Below are positions 10,085-20,374 of a stretch of 64,000 nt of DNA, one piece after another (the stretch's first letter is position 1; the number at the start of each line of letters is the position of its first letter). The translations under genes were made by a program, and so were the position numbers. The stretch is from Lactifluus volemus (lineage: Eukaryota; Basidiomycota; Agaricomycetes; Russulales; Russulaceae): the NCBI GenBank assembly GCA_022376515.1, contig WTXI01000035.1, positions 124,001 through 188,000 of the forward strand. The letters are read 5' to 3'. The notes beneath the pieces are model-generated. The model did not search any database. It was not told the DNA's origin and was given only the letters and a program-made list of their open reading frames with translations.

Positions 10085-10645
10085 GTGCACGCTACTCAAT
10101 CCGCGTCGGTCCGGAACAGCCGATCATCACTGCCCTGGTCCGGTCCTGTATCTGTATCCTACCCACGCGTCAGCAGCAGCTCCTCTATCCTGTGCCTCTC
10201 CTCTCCCCATCTACGAGTCCGCATTTGAACTACAGTAGTCATACCAGACATCAGACCATTCTTCTCAAACACCCTAGCCGGCGCAGCAGGGGCACTTGAT
10301 GGAACATAATTAGCTGCAGGAGGAGCAGGAGCAGTGACCAACACTTCGTCCTCAGCACTGCCGCTGGTGGTGGTGTTGGTGGTGTGGTGGTGAAGGATGA
10401 AGATGATGGTGTGCCCAGCGCACTTCATATAAATGAGTACTGCGTGCCCACATCCTTGCAGCACGCGGTACAGGTTCATTGAGCGAAGTCCCATGATGTG
10501 AGCTGGAGCGTTGCACTGGCAAGATCGGAGTTGGCGACAGGGTTGCATGACGCACGTGCAGGGTACGCGAGCGGGCACATGATGGTACCGGAACGTCCGA
10601 GTCGAGGTGTATCTTGACCCGACACTGGCGGCGGAACCATCACGG
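10085..10645 (-). pseudogene. SUN 3'-end fragment of repeat unit U2
   Basis: Matches the parent from the SGQ/TTRTFR region down to the C-terminus (QRSSSHH.TSLN.PVPR, His-rich tract, AEDEVLVTAPAPPAANY, FEKNGLMSGM). Frameshifts and point changes prevent translation of the parental product. The parent's 3' flank is present at 9955-10085, including a run of 12 G at about 10037. Unlike U1 and U4 it keeps the segment between SSHH and HLHEVR. It lies directly downstream of SSP1. Confidence 0.85.
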
Positions 10646-10882
10646 CGCGAACCTGCTAATCTGGCGAGCCGTTGCCAGGGCTCGATGTGGTCAGCTCCGG
10701 CTCTGGAGCCCCGCAACATTACTGTAAGTCGACGACTCGTCGTGTGGCATAGATAAACCGCTTATAATATGATTTATTTGATTCGGAATAAAATCTGATA
10801 CTAACCCAACCCAAATCTACGTAAAAAAAGTCCATTCTGGTACATACGGTCCATTCCCAAAACGGGAAGTTATGCAAGCGGA

Positions 10883-11240
10883 CTATAGAACCCTCAAGTT
10901 GAATTGACTATTAACGAGGCAAGCGACCATGCAATCGCAGAAGGCGGGGTCCGTGGTGTTGAATGGGCTGTTCAATGGGGGAGCGGTCAGGCATCCGGGG
11001 ATGCAATTGTCGGCGGTCTCTTGTGGGAGTGCCCGGCTAGACAGGATCGAGCTCTGATTGGTGGACAAATACGACGAGAGGGAAGACACGTTGGCCTGGT
11101 TGAGCAGGTCAGATTGCTCAAGACTGGGTCCACAACGACTCGGAGCGTACCATATGCTTTGGCCCCTTCACCTCTTCAACATTCGACACAGCCGATGCAG
11201 CGATGGGAACAAGAAGAGCAGTCAAGAATTTGAACAACAT
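10883..11240 (-). CDS. Small secreted cysteine-rich protein SSP1, 100 aa
   Basis: Predicted extracellular protein of unknown function. Exons on the minus strand are 11151-11240 and 10883-11095. The 55-nt intron is GTACGC...CAG, phase 0. Residues 1-19 are a signal peptide (MLFKFLTALLVPIAASAVS). After a KGPKHM junction the mature part carries Cys in NCIPGC, FCDC and VACL. Six Cys in the mature region suggest disulfides. The first exon and intron position are the same in SSP2 and SSP3, while the second exon differs strongly, which is the pattern of a fast-evolving secreted family. The pairing with a SUN 3' fragment is repeated across the array. It is not a CFEM domain by spacing. Function not recognised. 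Confidence 0.78.
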
Positions 11241-12040
11241 TGTCGTCAAGGGTGTCGGAAGGTGATAGGTGTTTGTGAGTGGGTCAACCTCTCGAGTAGT
11301 ATGTCGCAGTGTGAGCTTGAAGGAAAATGCGCGAGCGACCTGGCTACGCAAACAAATATCATAAGAGTTAGAACAACGACGGTGGCGACGACGACGATAG
11401 AAGTTATACACACCTAGGAAACAAAAGGAGTGAATGAAAAGAGTTGAAAGGGTTGGAAGGTTCGTTGGGATTGAGGCGACTTATAGGTTGAAAGATTACC
11501 AGTGAGTTAGTACAATGGCTTGTTCGGTCTTCACCAGTTGTTGGAGACACCGAAGCGGATCACAAGTGTTGCCCGAGAGGTCTCACCTCGGCCAGTGATT
11601 ACTGAGTATGTGCTAGCGGCACAGGACCGCATCTTGACACCATCACTAGCAGCTCAGGGGTTTAATCAACTTTAAATGGCTAGTCGGCCGTTAGAGATAA
11701 ATGTAGGGCACTCGTATGGTGACATATATCCTTGGGGTAAGGTAGTTGGTACAATGTGTGTTATTGATTCCAAGCCGTTTGTTATTACCTTCCCATGTGA
11801 GTGGTCTTCAAGTTCCGGTATGCCCCTCTGTTCCTTGCTTCTGCCCTGCATGTTTCACACACATGCAAACCACAGGGTAACAAGGTGTGACATTTAGGTG
11901 TGACTGCGTTATTGTGACTGAGTCATGGTACGAGCCTAAGGACTTAACATTGCACACGTTAGACTCTTTTTTTCATTCCTACCAAGTGACAGGGTGTATC
12001 CTGATTTCACCCACAACAGCCACAATAAATTGGTTGTTCA
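11241..12040. promoter_or_regulatory. Upstream region of SSP1, then unassigned sequence
   Basis: 11241-11640 is the SSP upstream module, repeated (diverged) at 15720-15960, at 18060-18420 and, inverted, at 12780-13149. It keeps blocks such as GAATGAAAA, GAGGCGACTTAT and CCAGTGAGTTAGT on the plus strand. From 11640 to 12040 I see nothing recognisable. Confidence 0.55.
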
Positions 12041-12047
12041 TCTCCCA

Positions 12048-12520
12048 TCAGCACTTGTACCTCACGTGCAAGCTCAAGCTCGAGCGTGGGAGCCAGAAAC
12101 TGTACCGGCTATCGCACTCGCAGTCCCGACCTCCCATCTTGTGCAATGCTCGAGCTCGCATCATGGGACTTCTCTCAATGGGCCTGTATCGCGCTCTGCA
12201 AGGAGGTGCTCATTTACATGAAGTGTGCCGACCACCGCGGCACCGGCAGCGCTGAGGACGTGTTCGCCACTGCTCCTGCTCCTCCAGTAGCTAATTATGA
12301 TCCATCGAGCGCCCCTGCTGCGCCAGCTAGGGTGTTTAAGAAGGACTCTGTGAGTGACAATGGCTTGATATCTGGTATCAGAAGGATGACTGTAGTTCGA
12401 ATGCGGACTCGGAGATGCACAGGTGTTGAAAATGGAGGGGCTGCTGACGCGTGGGTGGATATAGATACAGAACCAGCCAGGGGCTGTGATGGTGGGGTGT
12501 TCTATGTGGACGCGGATTGA
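12048..12520 (+). pseudogene. SUN 3'-end fragment of inverted repeat unit U3
   Basis: The same C-terminal part of the SUN gene as in the other units, but on the plus strand. It keeps a good frame for the last 80 or so residues (GSAEDVFATAPAPPVANYDP, FKKDSVSDNGLISGI) and the parental ending VDAD-stop. The start is internal and frameshifted, so no intact product is made. The parental 3' flank follows to about 12640 and then the SSP upstream module. The order SUN end - flank - promoter - SSP is the inverse of its neighbours on this strand and shows the unit boundary. Confidence 0.85.
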
Positions 12521-12524
12521 GTCG

Positions 12525-13149
12525 CGTGCGCATCTCTGAGGTGGTTCTTCTCACTCTCCCCTCCGGTAGTTTTTTTCTAACACTATTTTCTACTCCGGAT
12601 CCCCGTTCCCAACGTCTATGGGAGAGCGTATCACCAAAAGTAAGTTGATCTAAATCACGGCATTACTGTATACCGTATATCATATCATCATGATGGAGAT
12701 GATTACCCATCGCTGTTTCTCGGCTATCGTTCACACCTCCGTGCGACCTTGTACGGTACGCTCAGTCCAGTCATAGGTAGGTGCTTTTGAATTTCGATTA
12801 TCAGAGTTGGTGTCAAGGTGCTGTCACCGACAAGACCGAAGAGTCACTGGCGCAGACAATGCCAGTTCACTAACTTACTGGTAGTCTTACAACATAAAAG
12901 TCGCCTCGATTCCAACGACTCATAGTTCTCATCTCCTAACCCTTTCAAGTCATTCATTCACTTCTTTCTTTTTCCTCGGTGTGTATGCTTCTATCGTTGT
13001 CATCGTTCTAACTCCAATAATATTTCTAGTATCTGCCTGCGTAGCCAGGTCCCTCGCACATTTTCCTTCAAGTATACACGGTGACACACCTGACAGGCTA
13101 CTAGTAGTCCCCCCCAAACATCTATCACCTTACTACGCCCTTCACTACG
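12525..13149 (+). promoter_or_regulatory. SUN 3' flank plus SSP2 upstream module (inverted copy)
   Basis: 12540-12640 is the SUN 3' flank in reverse (CCGTTCCCAACGTC). 12640-13149 is the SSP upstream module, matching the reverse complement of 18060-18600 (GTATCACCAAAAGT, ATCATGATGGAGATGAT). A CT-rich tract at 12930-12975 precedes the SSP2 start. Confidence 0.65.
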
Positions 13150-13585
13150 ATGTTATTCTTCAAATTCTTGACTGCTCTTCTTGTTCCCCTCGCTGCATCG
13201 ACTGTGGCAATGGCTGAAGAGGTGAACGGGCCGAAACATAAGGTATGCTCGTTGTGGGCCCAGTCTTGAGCAATCTGACCTGCTCAACCAGGCCAACATC
13301 ACCGCCGTTTCCCAAGACGTGTCTCGCAACTGCTCGGGGATTGTGTCGGATTTGTCCGCCCCCAAACCGAGTTCGATCCTGTCTAGACGTCAAATAAACC
13401 CTCAAGACCCACAAGGCCCGCCCCTGCCCACCGCCTTCCCTCTCATTTGCCAAAACCAAACTACGAACTTCTGCATTTGCCTGAGTGCTCATATCAATAT
13501 TACTCGCTTCTTGCCCCAAAATTCTACGGCCTCAGAATTTACGGCCCCACCTCCTGTTGTGCCCATAGATCAGATAACTAATTAA
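13150..13585 (+). CDS. Small secreted protein SSP2, 128 aa
   Basis: Predicted secreted protein, function unknown. Exons are 13150-13242 and 13292-13585. The 49-nt intron is GTATGC...CAG, phase 0, at the same place as in SSP1 and SSP3. The signal peptide is MLFFKFLTALLVPLAASTVA. The mature part has N-glycosylation sequons (NITA, NCSG, NQTT, NITR, NSTA) but few Cys (NCSG, LICQ, FCICL). The LSAPKPSSILSRR stretch contains a possible RR processing site. The C-terminal half does not match SSP1 or SSP3. The gene sits in the inverted unit U3, so it is transcribed away from its SUN fragment. It looks intact; whether it is expressed cannot be judged. Confidence 0.72.
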
Positions 13586-13814
13586 TCTAGATCTAGGTGG
13601 TATAGAGAGAATATCAGAAAGTGATTTCATGCACATGATGGTCAATATACTCATGCCTTAGAAGTATCAAGCAATATTTCAGAATTTATCTGTATTGGTA
13701 AGGGATTACGACCGTAAATTTGGATCACCACCACGCCCACACAACATGCTTCTGCGATCCAAACCTCAATTTTCAACCCCGAAACCGCAATCGTTCCTCG
13801 AAAATTGACCTGCC
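13586..13814. other. AT-rich spacer
   Basis: Intergenic sequence between SSP2 and the membrane-protein fragment. Nothing recognised. Confidence 0.5.
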
Positions 13815-14209
13815 ATGGTGGGCGTATTCTCCACAGTTGGCGCTCTGCTGCTCCTCGCCGTCATGTCCTTCTGCATGCTCGCGGCACTCAGGCGCAGGCG
13901 CAAGTGCCTCGAGATGGAAACGATAGACTTTACGCCCAGCGCGCGGTGCAACTCCTCGCCACTGCCGACACCGGTAAGGACGAGGAGAAAGGGAGCGTGG
14001 GTGGGCATACGCGGAAGAGCGACACATCGTTCCTTTCGCAAGGCAGCGTTGGCGCAGGGGGGGGCGCGCTTGCTTCTAGTCCACCGAGCAAGATGCAGAT
14101 GGTGCAGCAGCAGCCAGTGATGTCGAATTTCGCGGACATGGGCGCAGGCGCGGGGTACTATGGTGACAGGGAGAGGGCTCCGCGCGTTTCCGGGAAAGAA
14201 GAACCGTGA
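13815..14209 (+). pseudogene. Fragment of a single-pass membrane protein (helix plus cytoplasmic tail)
   Basis: From the ATG at 13815 the frame reads one hydrophobic helix (VFSTVGALLLLAVMSFCML) followed by a basic stop-transfer RRRRK, the pattern of a single-pass membrane anchor. A second frame, offset from the first, then carries a low-complexity tail with good coding character (GKDEEKGSVGGHTRKS, MGAGAGYYGDRER) to a stop at 14209. No consistent intron joins the two frames, so a frameshift near 13930-13970 or a missed splice is likely. No ectodomain exon is found upstream. I read it as the 3' remnant of a fungal cell-surface protein gene. Family not recognised. Confidence 0.45.
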
Positions 14210-14800
14210 ATTGGGGGGAAAAAACGCGCTTCAGCGATGACCGACACGAGGGCGATTTTACGGGGCCGGGCCGGTTGAAGACCCATCCTTGGATACCATA
14301 GCGTGCTGGTGCATTAAAGTTGCTGAATTGTGAGAGGAGATGGTTTGAGTCTGTGGAGTGGGATATGATGTGAGAAATGTAGTGCGATGGACCTGACTAC
14401 ACGCGGATCCGGTAAGACCTGCGATCGCAATGCCGACGTGGTCGTCGATGCAGAGCATCTTTTGCGGTTACGAGGCGAGCTCCCCGCTTGAGCGCTGGAC
14501 AATGTACGTGTGAGTCGAAGAAATGAGACGAAGCGCCGCTGCTGCTACGAGCATGACACAGCACGCCCTTTGAGAGCAAGGAGATTACGACTGTATGCGC
14601 ATAGACGTCTAAATGGTGTTGTTGCCGGGAAGATCAAATTCTGCAGACAGAAGTCAGGGTGTTTCAAAAACGCAGAGAGTGTAGGAGCCTGGCCAAACCT
14701 GGTGTGAGGTTGCGTGTCTCCCTCGTTCATCCTCGAATAGTAATACTGGATGGCAGACCGAGTTGAAGCCAGCTTTTGAGGGAAGGAAGCTGTCCCATGT
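14210..14800. other. No gene recognised
   Basis: Short open frames only, mainly on the minus strand, with no similarity or signal that I can support. Confidence 0.55.
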
Positions 14801-15044
14801 ATGCCCCGATTTATCTCTCGAAGGTGAATTGTATTATTTTACCATGCATAACATTGAAAAAAAAAATCATTAACAAAAAAAAGAAAGGATATAAAACAAA
14901 ATGTGTCTCAAGGCCAAAAAGACAGAAAAAAAAACAATTATATCCACATGGATGTTGGGGACGGGGGAGTAGAAAAGATGTGTTGGAAAAAAGAACTACT
15001 GGAAGGGCGAGTGAGGGAGAAGGAAGAACCACCCCTCGGATGCG

Positions 15045-15490
15045 CCACGCGACTCAATCCGTGTCGACCTCGAACAGCCGCCCATCTTAACTTGAATCGC
15101 CCCCGTCCAGTTCTGTATCCGTATCCACCCACGCGTCAGCAGCAGAACCTCCATTTTCGTCGTCCTGTGCCTCTCCCCATATCCGAGACGCATTCGAACT
15201 ACAGTAGTCCTTCCGACACCAGACATCAAACCATCGTCACTCACAGAGCCCTTCTCAAACACCCCAGCTGGCGCAGAAGGGGCGCTCAATGGAACATAAT
15301 TAGCTACGTGAGGAGCCGGAGCAGTGGCAAACACATCATCCTCAGTGCCACCGTCGCAGTGATGGTAGTGGTGGTAATGGTGAAGATTGTTGTGCGCTAG
15401 GCGCACTTTGTGCAGGTGTGAGCTCAAACGCTGCACTGGAAATACGGGAGTCGGCGATGGGGGCGCATGACTTGCGTGCGTGGTACGCAA
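15045..15490 (-). pseudogene. SUN 3'-end fragment of repeat unit U4
   Basis: C-terminal part of the SUN gene with the same internal deletion as U1 (FPVQRLSSHLHKVR). It keeps EDDVFATAPAPHVANYVPLS and FEKGSVSDDGLMSG. A frameshift after VRMR changes the ending. The SUN 3' flank lies at 14810-15045. With U1 it forms one subfamily of the array. Confidence 0.85.
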
Positions 15491-15559
15491 ACATGGCCCT
15501 GAGAGGATGAGAGGCACGCCCTGGGCAACGGTGGTGATGAGGGCTCAGTCGAGCAGGAC

Positions 15560-15715
15560 AGATTGCTCAAGGCTGGATCCGCAACGAGCGTACCTTAGTG
15601 CTGTTTGTCGATTGGTTCAGCCCGTTTGTCTCGCCACTAATTCGCACAGCCGATGCAGCGAGGGGAAAAAGAAGAGCTGTCAAGAATTTGAATATTGTAG
15701 TCAAGGCCGTAGTAA
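15560..15715 (-). pseudogene. SSP remnant, exon 1 only, start codon lost
   Basis: The minus strand reads the SSP first exon (FKFLTALLFPLAASAV), but the ATG has become ATA and an insertion precedes the donor site. The sequence continues only to the early intron (CAATCTGTCCTGCTC), and exon 2 is missing. This is a decayed member of the SSP family in the expected place within unit U4. Confidence 0.75.
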
Positions 15716-16519
15716 GGTGATAGATGTTTGGAGGAGGACCAGCCTGTCAGGTGTCACCGTGTGTGTCTGAAATAAAATGTGCAAGAGACCTGGCGGCTTC
15801 GCAAATAGATTAAGTGAATGAAGAAACTTGAAAGGGTTGGAAGATGAGGGCGGCCATTTGAATCGAGGTGGCTTTAATGTTGAAACATTAGCAGTAATTA
15901 CTAGTAGTGCACTGGCATGTCCGGTCTTATGGGAGACGTCCCCAGTAGATCACAGGAACTTCCAGAGGCATCCAAGGAGACGCCTCTCCTCTGCTGAGTC
16001 TGCGCATTTGATTATCATGTATGCGTTAGCGGAGGACGGCACCTTGACATCACCAGCTCATCTCTCAGGCCTCAGGCGCGGAGGGTCGAAATTCGAAACC
16101 AGTTACCTGTGACTGGATTGGGCGTACTGTATCCAGTCATTCGTCAGTCCACATGTTCGTCAATCCCATCACTGGCAATTGACTTTTGTCACCTGATAAA
16201 TTGAAATGGAATTGAGAAATATGTGCCAGTGGCTGACGATGCCAGTGGTGAGCCATAATGAAGAAACGTTATCATCGATGCGACGATGCCTCGTCATCTC
16301 CATGTGGTATAATGTCGTGATTTAGATTAACTTTTGGTGATATGCTCTCTCGAAGGTGGACAAACTACAAAACGGGATTGTATTATTTTACCATGCAAAA
16401 CATTTAAAAAGCCCGAAAAAAAGGCTTTAAACAATGTGTCTCAAGGCCAGAAGGACTAAAAACTGCCGGGGGGTAGAGTGAGGGAGAAGAAGCATTTCAG
16501 CTTGACTCGGATGTGCACC
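15716..16519. repeat. SSP upstream module plus SUN 3' flank (U4/U5 junction)
   Basis: 15960-16400 is nearly identical to 8606-9060 in unit U1 and includes the second copy of the 103-bp fold-back (16138-16241). 16400-16519 is the SUN 3' flank that opens unit U5 (CCAGAAGGACTAAAAACTGC, shared with U2). Confidence 0.8.
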
Positions 16520-17090
16520 GTGTACCCAACTCAATCCGCGTCGATCCGGAACAGCCGATCATCACTGCCCCGGTCCGGTCCTGTATCTGTATCCCACCCA
16601 CGCGTCAGCAGCAGCTCCTCCATCCTGTGCCTCTCCCCATCTCCGAGTCCGCATTTGAACTACAGTAGTCAAACCAGACATCGACCACTCTTCTCAAACA
16701 CCCTAGCTGGCGCAGCAGGGGCACTCAATGGAATATAATTAGCTACAGGAGGAGCAGGAGCAGTGACCAACACTTCGTCCTCAGCACTGCCGCTGCCGGT
16801 GGTGTTGGTGGTGTGGTGGCGAAGATGAAGATGGTAGCGCGCCCGGCGCACGTCATGTAAATGAGTACTCCCTGCCCACCTCCGTGCAGCACGTGGTACA
16901 GGTCCATTGAGCAGAGTCCCATGATGTGAGCTGGAGCGTTGCACTGACAAGATCAGAGTTGGCAACAGGGTCGCATGACGCGCATGCAGCGCGAGTGGGC
17001 ACATGATGATGGTACGAGTAATCACGATACTGTATTGTACCGGAACGTCCGAGTCGAGGTGTAGCTTGACCCGACACTGGTGGAACCATC
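16520..17090 (-). pseudogene. SUN 3'-end fragment of repeat unit U5
   Basis: Closest to the U2 copy: both read QRSSSHHGT.LN.PVPRAAR and AEDEVLVTAPAPPxANY. Frame breaks prevent a parental product. It is followed on the plus strand (17090-17260) by spacer shared with U2 (GATAAACCGCTTATAATATG in both). About 200 bp of extra sequence (17270-17460) is present here and absent in U2. Confidence 0.85.
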
Positions 17091-17508
17091 ACGAGGCTCG
17101 GGTAATCTGGCGAGCCGTTGCCAGGGCTCGATGTAGTCAGCTCCGGCTATCTCCGGCTCTTCGAGCCCCGCAACATTACTGTCGTCGTGTGGTGTAGATA
17201 AACCGCTTATAATATGTAGGTTTGTTTGATTTGGAATAAAAATTTCTTGAGTTTTAACCCAACCAAAATCTACTAGAAATGATGACTTCGTCATCGGGAA
17301 CCGTACTTGCCTGGTTGATGATGATCTGGCCGGCAGAGCTCCAAAACAGGAAAGCACGTGACCTTTTGATCGTTCCTGCAAGGCACACTTGAAAAGAATT
17401 TAGCACCCCATAAAACCTTGCAAGCAAGGTACTGTAATTGCAAGCAAGGTAAGGTAAAACAGCCCATTCTGGTACATACGGTCGATAACGGGAAGTTAGG
17501 CAAGCGGA

Positions 17509-18052
17509 CTAAAAAAAGCTCGGGCTGGTGACGTTAGTAAGAAGGAGGCAACTGACCATGCAAGCGCACAAGCTGGGACTCGCGATGGAGAAATTGGATT
17601 GGGGAAAACAGGTGTTGCTGCAACCGACGCCCTTTCCTCCTGTGTCCAAACTGGTGTCCCGGCTAGACAGGATCGAGCTCTGTTGGGTGGGCAAACCCGA
17701 CACATTCCACGGTCGGGAAGACACGTCCCGTCTCGAATTGCCACTGCCAGTCGCATTAGCGGGAGGGCCAGTACTATTGAAAAAGGCGGTCATGCATCTG
17801 CAGAAGTCGTTGTGATTGGTGCTAGGGTCTAGGCAAGTGACAGGGAAGTCGGTGATAGGTCCGTGGAATTGTACAATATCACGCATAGGCAGGATCTGTT
17901 GGGGGGCGGACAAATCCGACACATCAGATTGCTCAAGACTGGATCCACAACGAGCGTACCTTATGGTTCAGCCTGTTAGTCTCATCGGCAATCGGCACAG
18001 CTGATGCAGCGAGGGGAACAAGAAGAGCAGTCAAGATTTTGAAGAACAACAT
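17509..18052 (-). CDS. Small secreted cysteine-rich protein SSP3, 159 aa
   Basis: Predicted extracellular protein of unknown function. Exons on the minus strand are 17960-18052 and 17509-17895. The signal peptide is MLFFKILTALLVPLAASAV. Relative to SSP2, a deletion removed the ancestral acceptor (CAACCAG). The nearest in-phase acceptor is CCCCAACAG at 17896, which lies inside what is coding sequence in SSP2, and using it restores one frame to the stop. The mature protein has eight Cys in pairs (TCLD, FCRC, VGCSNTC, LCACMVSC) and several N-glycosylation sequons, so it resembles a duplicated form of the SSP1 Cys module. The family and intron position are well supported. The exact splice is inferred. 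Confidence 0.7.
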
Positions 18053-18059
18053 CGTGGTC

Positions 18060-18606
18060 TAGAGCGTAGTAAGGTGATAGATCTTTGGGAGTGGATCAGC
18101 CTGTCGGACGTGTCGCCGTGTGTTCTTGAAGAAAAATGTGCGAGCGACCTGGCTACGCAAACAGATACTAGACATATCATAGGAATTAGAACGACACTTC
18201 AACGGTGGCGATGACGACGATAGAGGGCATACACACCGAGGAAACAGAGGGAAGTGAATGAAAAAAACTCAAAAGGGTTAGAAGATCAGTCATTGGAATC
18301 GAGGCGACTTTTATGTTGCAAGACTACCAGTAAGTTAGTGCATTGGCAGTGACTAGTGACTAGTGACTCTTCGGTCTTGTCGGTGACAGCACCTTGACAC
18401 CGGCTCAGGCGGTCAATGGTAGTCGAAATTCAAAAGCACCTACCTATGACTGGACTGAGCGTACCGTACAAGGTCGCATAGAAATGTGAATGATAGCCGA
18501 GAAACAATTATCATCATCGATGGATAATCACCTCCATCATGATGATATGGTATACGGTAATGTCGTGATTTAGACCAACTTTTGGTGATACGCTCTCGAA
18601 GATGAT
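18060..18606. promoter_or_regulatory. SSP3 upstream module, ending at a transposon insertion
   Basis: Contains the same blocks as the other SSP upstream regions. AGTGACT is repeated three times (about 18351-18371). The 5-bp target duplication ATGAT (18602-18606) closes it. Confidence 0.6.
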
Positions 18607-20369
18607 CCCCAGTGAGAAGTGGATTGAATTAAATATGATCCGATCGAATAAAATTGAATGACATGAATACGATTGATGTGAATTGATATAAAATGATAAC
18701 AATAATATTAATTCGATTTCATTGATAAAATTTGAATAGCGCTCGATCACATCCAATCTCTCTATGAATTTTATTGAATACAAATGATTGAGTCACGAGA
18801 TTTATTTCTCGATCGAAAGCAACTGATTAGAATTGAATGAACTGAATCGCGCACTGTTTATCCAGTTCATTGAACTCTGCATCGAGTACTTACTGACCCA
18901 GGCACTGTCCTATTTGTGGTTGTTTGTCATGCGACTTCGTGTTGCGCGCTGATTCTGACGCATACATTTCTTCCCTCTTCCTCTCATTTTCAAAGCGTCC
19001 CCTAGTTCTTTCCTCTGCTGCCCGTGAGGCCTGTATACTCTCCACAGACCTTCGTGAGTGTCTCCCTTCCGTTTCTTCAGACCAGCATCATTTGGGTCTT
19101 TTTTTGGGGCTGCATCTTTGATTGAGCTTATGGCGGCACTTTTCTCCCATTGCCCCCCAATGTGCTTCCTCTCCCTCCTGCTCTTCCAGCGTGCCTCTCC
19201 TAGACGTAACTTCACCAGAGCAGCAGACCTCCTCTCGACCTTGGCATCTCCATGCCAACCCCCCCTTCCCCTGGCCGCCGCTGCTGCCAGGTCAGTTAAA
19301 TAACCTTTTCCCCTTCAAGTGTTACCTGCATCCTTGGTGTGTGTGCTGTTATCAAACTCTGCAAGGTATGGTTAATATCTGGAAGCGAGCTCTTTTCTCA
19401 CCCCGTTCCCTTTTTTTTGCTGTAGTTTGGGGAAAAGTGGTGGTACCGCCTCATATGAGCGGCAGGTGGGGTCTTCAACATCTTGCTATCGATGGCGCAA
19501 ATCTCGTTTGTTTCGTCCTCGGTGTGGATGGTGTGCAGTACTTTGTGCATGAACTGACTGGTGGCTGGGATGGTATGTCTCTCCTAGAGACCTTTGTAAC
19601 GCTATATTTTCGTTGATCGAGGTAATCCCAGGAATTCGATCCGCGCAAACGATGGGGTAGCCAAAATGGGCACCATGTGGTGGTCTGGGTCACGCTGTCA
19701 TCGGCAAGGTCAGCCCTTTGCTATAAGGGATCCCATCGTTGACATCTTTCCTGATGGTTTCCAATACAGATAGATCACCAAACCCAAGAGCAAGAACAAA
19801 ACAATGATGACGATGACGATGACGACCCTGACCTCTCTCTCGCCGCCGCTGCCCCATGGAGAGTCCCACAACATCTCCGTCCCACACATCCGCCCCCCTC
19901 TTGCACAAACAGCCAAATCCACGCGCATGCCATTGCAAGCTCGAGGACGAGGAGCTCCCACGCCCACGCCCAGAGTGGACGATGGGGACAAAGATGATGA
20001 CGTGCAGGTGGTGGATTGTTGACCGCAGTAGTCGGGTTTGCAGACATGGTGGGTATCAAGATGACTTGGATTGTTTGACGCGTGGCCAGCCTGGGGGCAA
20101 GGTGATTAGCATCGAGGGTAGAATAAAATTGAATAGAACTGTAACCGTAAATAGAAAATAAATGGTTATTAATTCAATTCTCCTGATTTGATTGCAATCA
20201 AATAAATTCAATCCGATCTGATCTGGTATTCAATTCGATGCAGAATAACCATAATGCCTTCAATTTTCCATTGAATTAAAATGGCTATTGTTCGGATTTT
20301 TGAAGTAAATTGAATGGTTCAATTTTTTGCAGTTTACTTCGGATTACTACATTCCACTTCTCACTGGGG
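18607..20369. mobile_element. Terminal-inverted-repeat element, 1763 bp, 5-bp target duplication
   Basis: Bounded by perfect 17-bp inverted ends CCCCAGTGAGAAGTGGA (18607-18623 and the reverse complement at 20353-20369) and flanked by ATGAT on both sides (18602-18606, 20370-20374). The equivalent place in other units is uninterrupted (CTCTCGAAGGTGAACAGCTG at about 8130), which gives an empty-site reference. Subterminal parts (18625-18880, 20110-20345) are AT-rich and full of GAATTGAAT-like words. The core (18900-20050) has open frames (for example 19122-19616, ending GVDGVQYFVHELTGGWD) but no transposase that I recognise. It is probably non-autonomous or carries a captured gene piece. Superfamily not assigned. 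Confidence 0.75.
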
Positions 20370-20374
20370 ATGAT

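Noticed and set aside
19122..19616. 164-residue frame in the TIR element
   Set aside because: Could be a captured gene or spurious; no transposase motif or domain recognised, so no CDS is called.
19710..19991. Minus-strand frame with a strong hydrophobic run (VIVIVIIVLFLLLGLVIYLY)
   Set aside because: The hydrophobic run comes partly from a GATGAC repeat read in one frame; no start or splicing supports a membrane protein.
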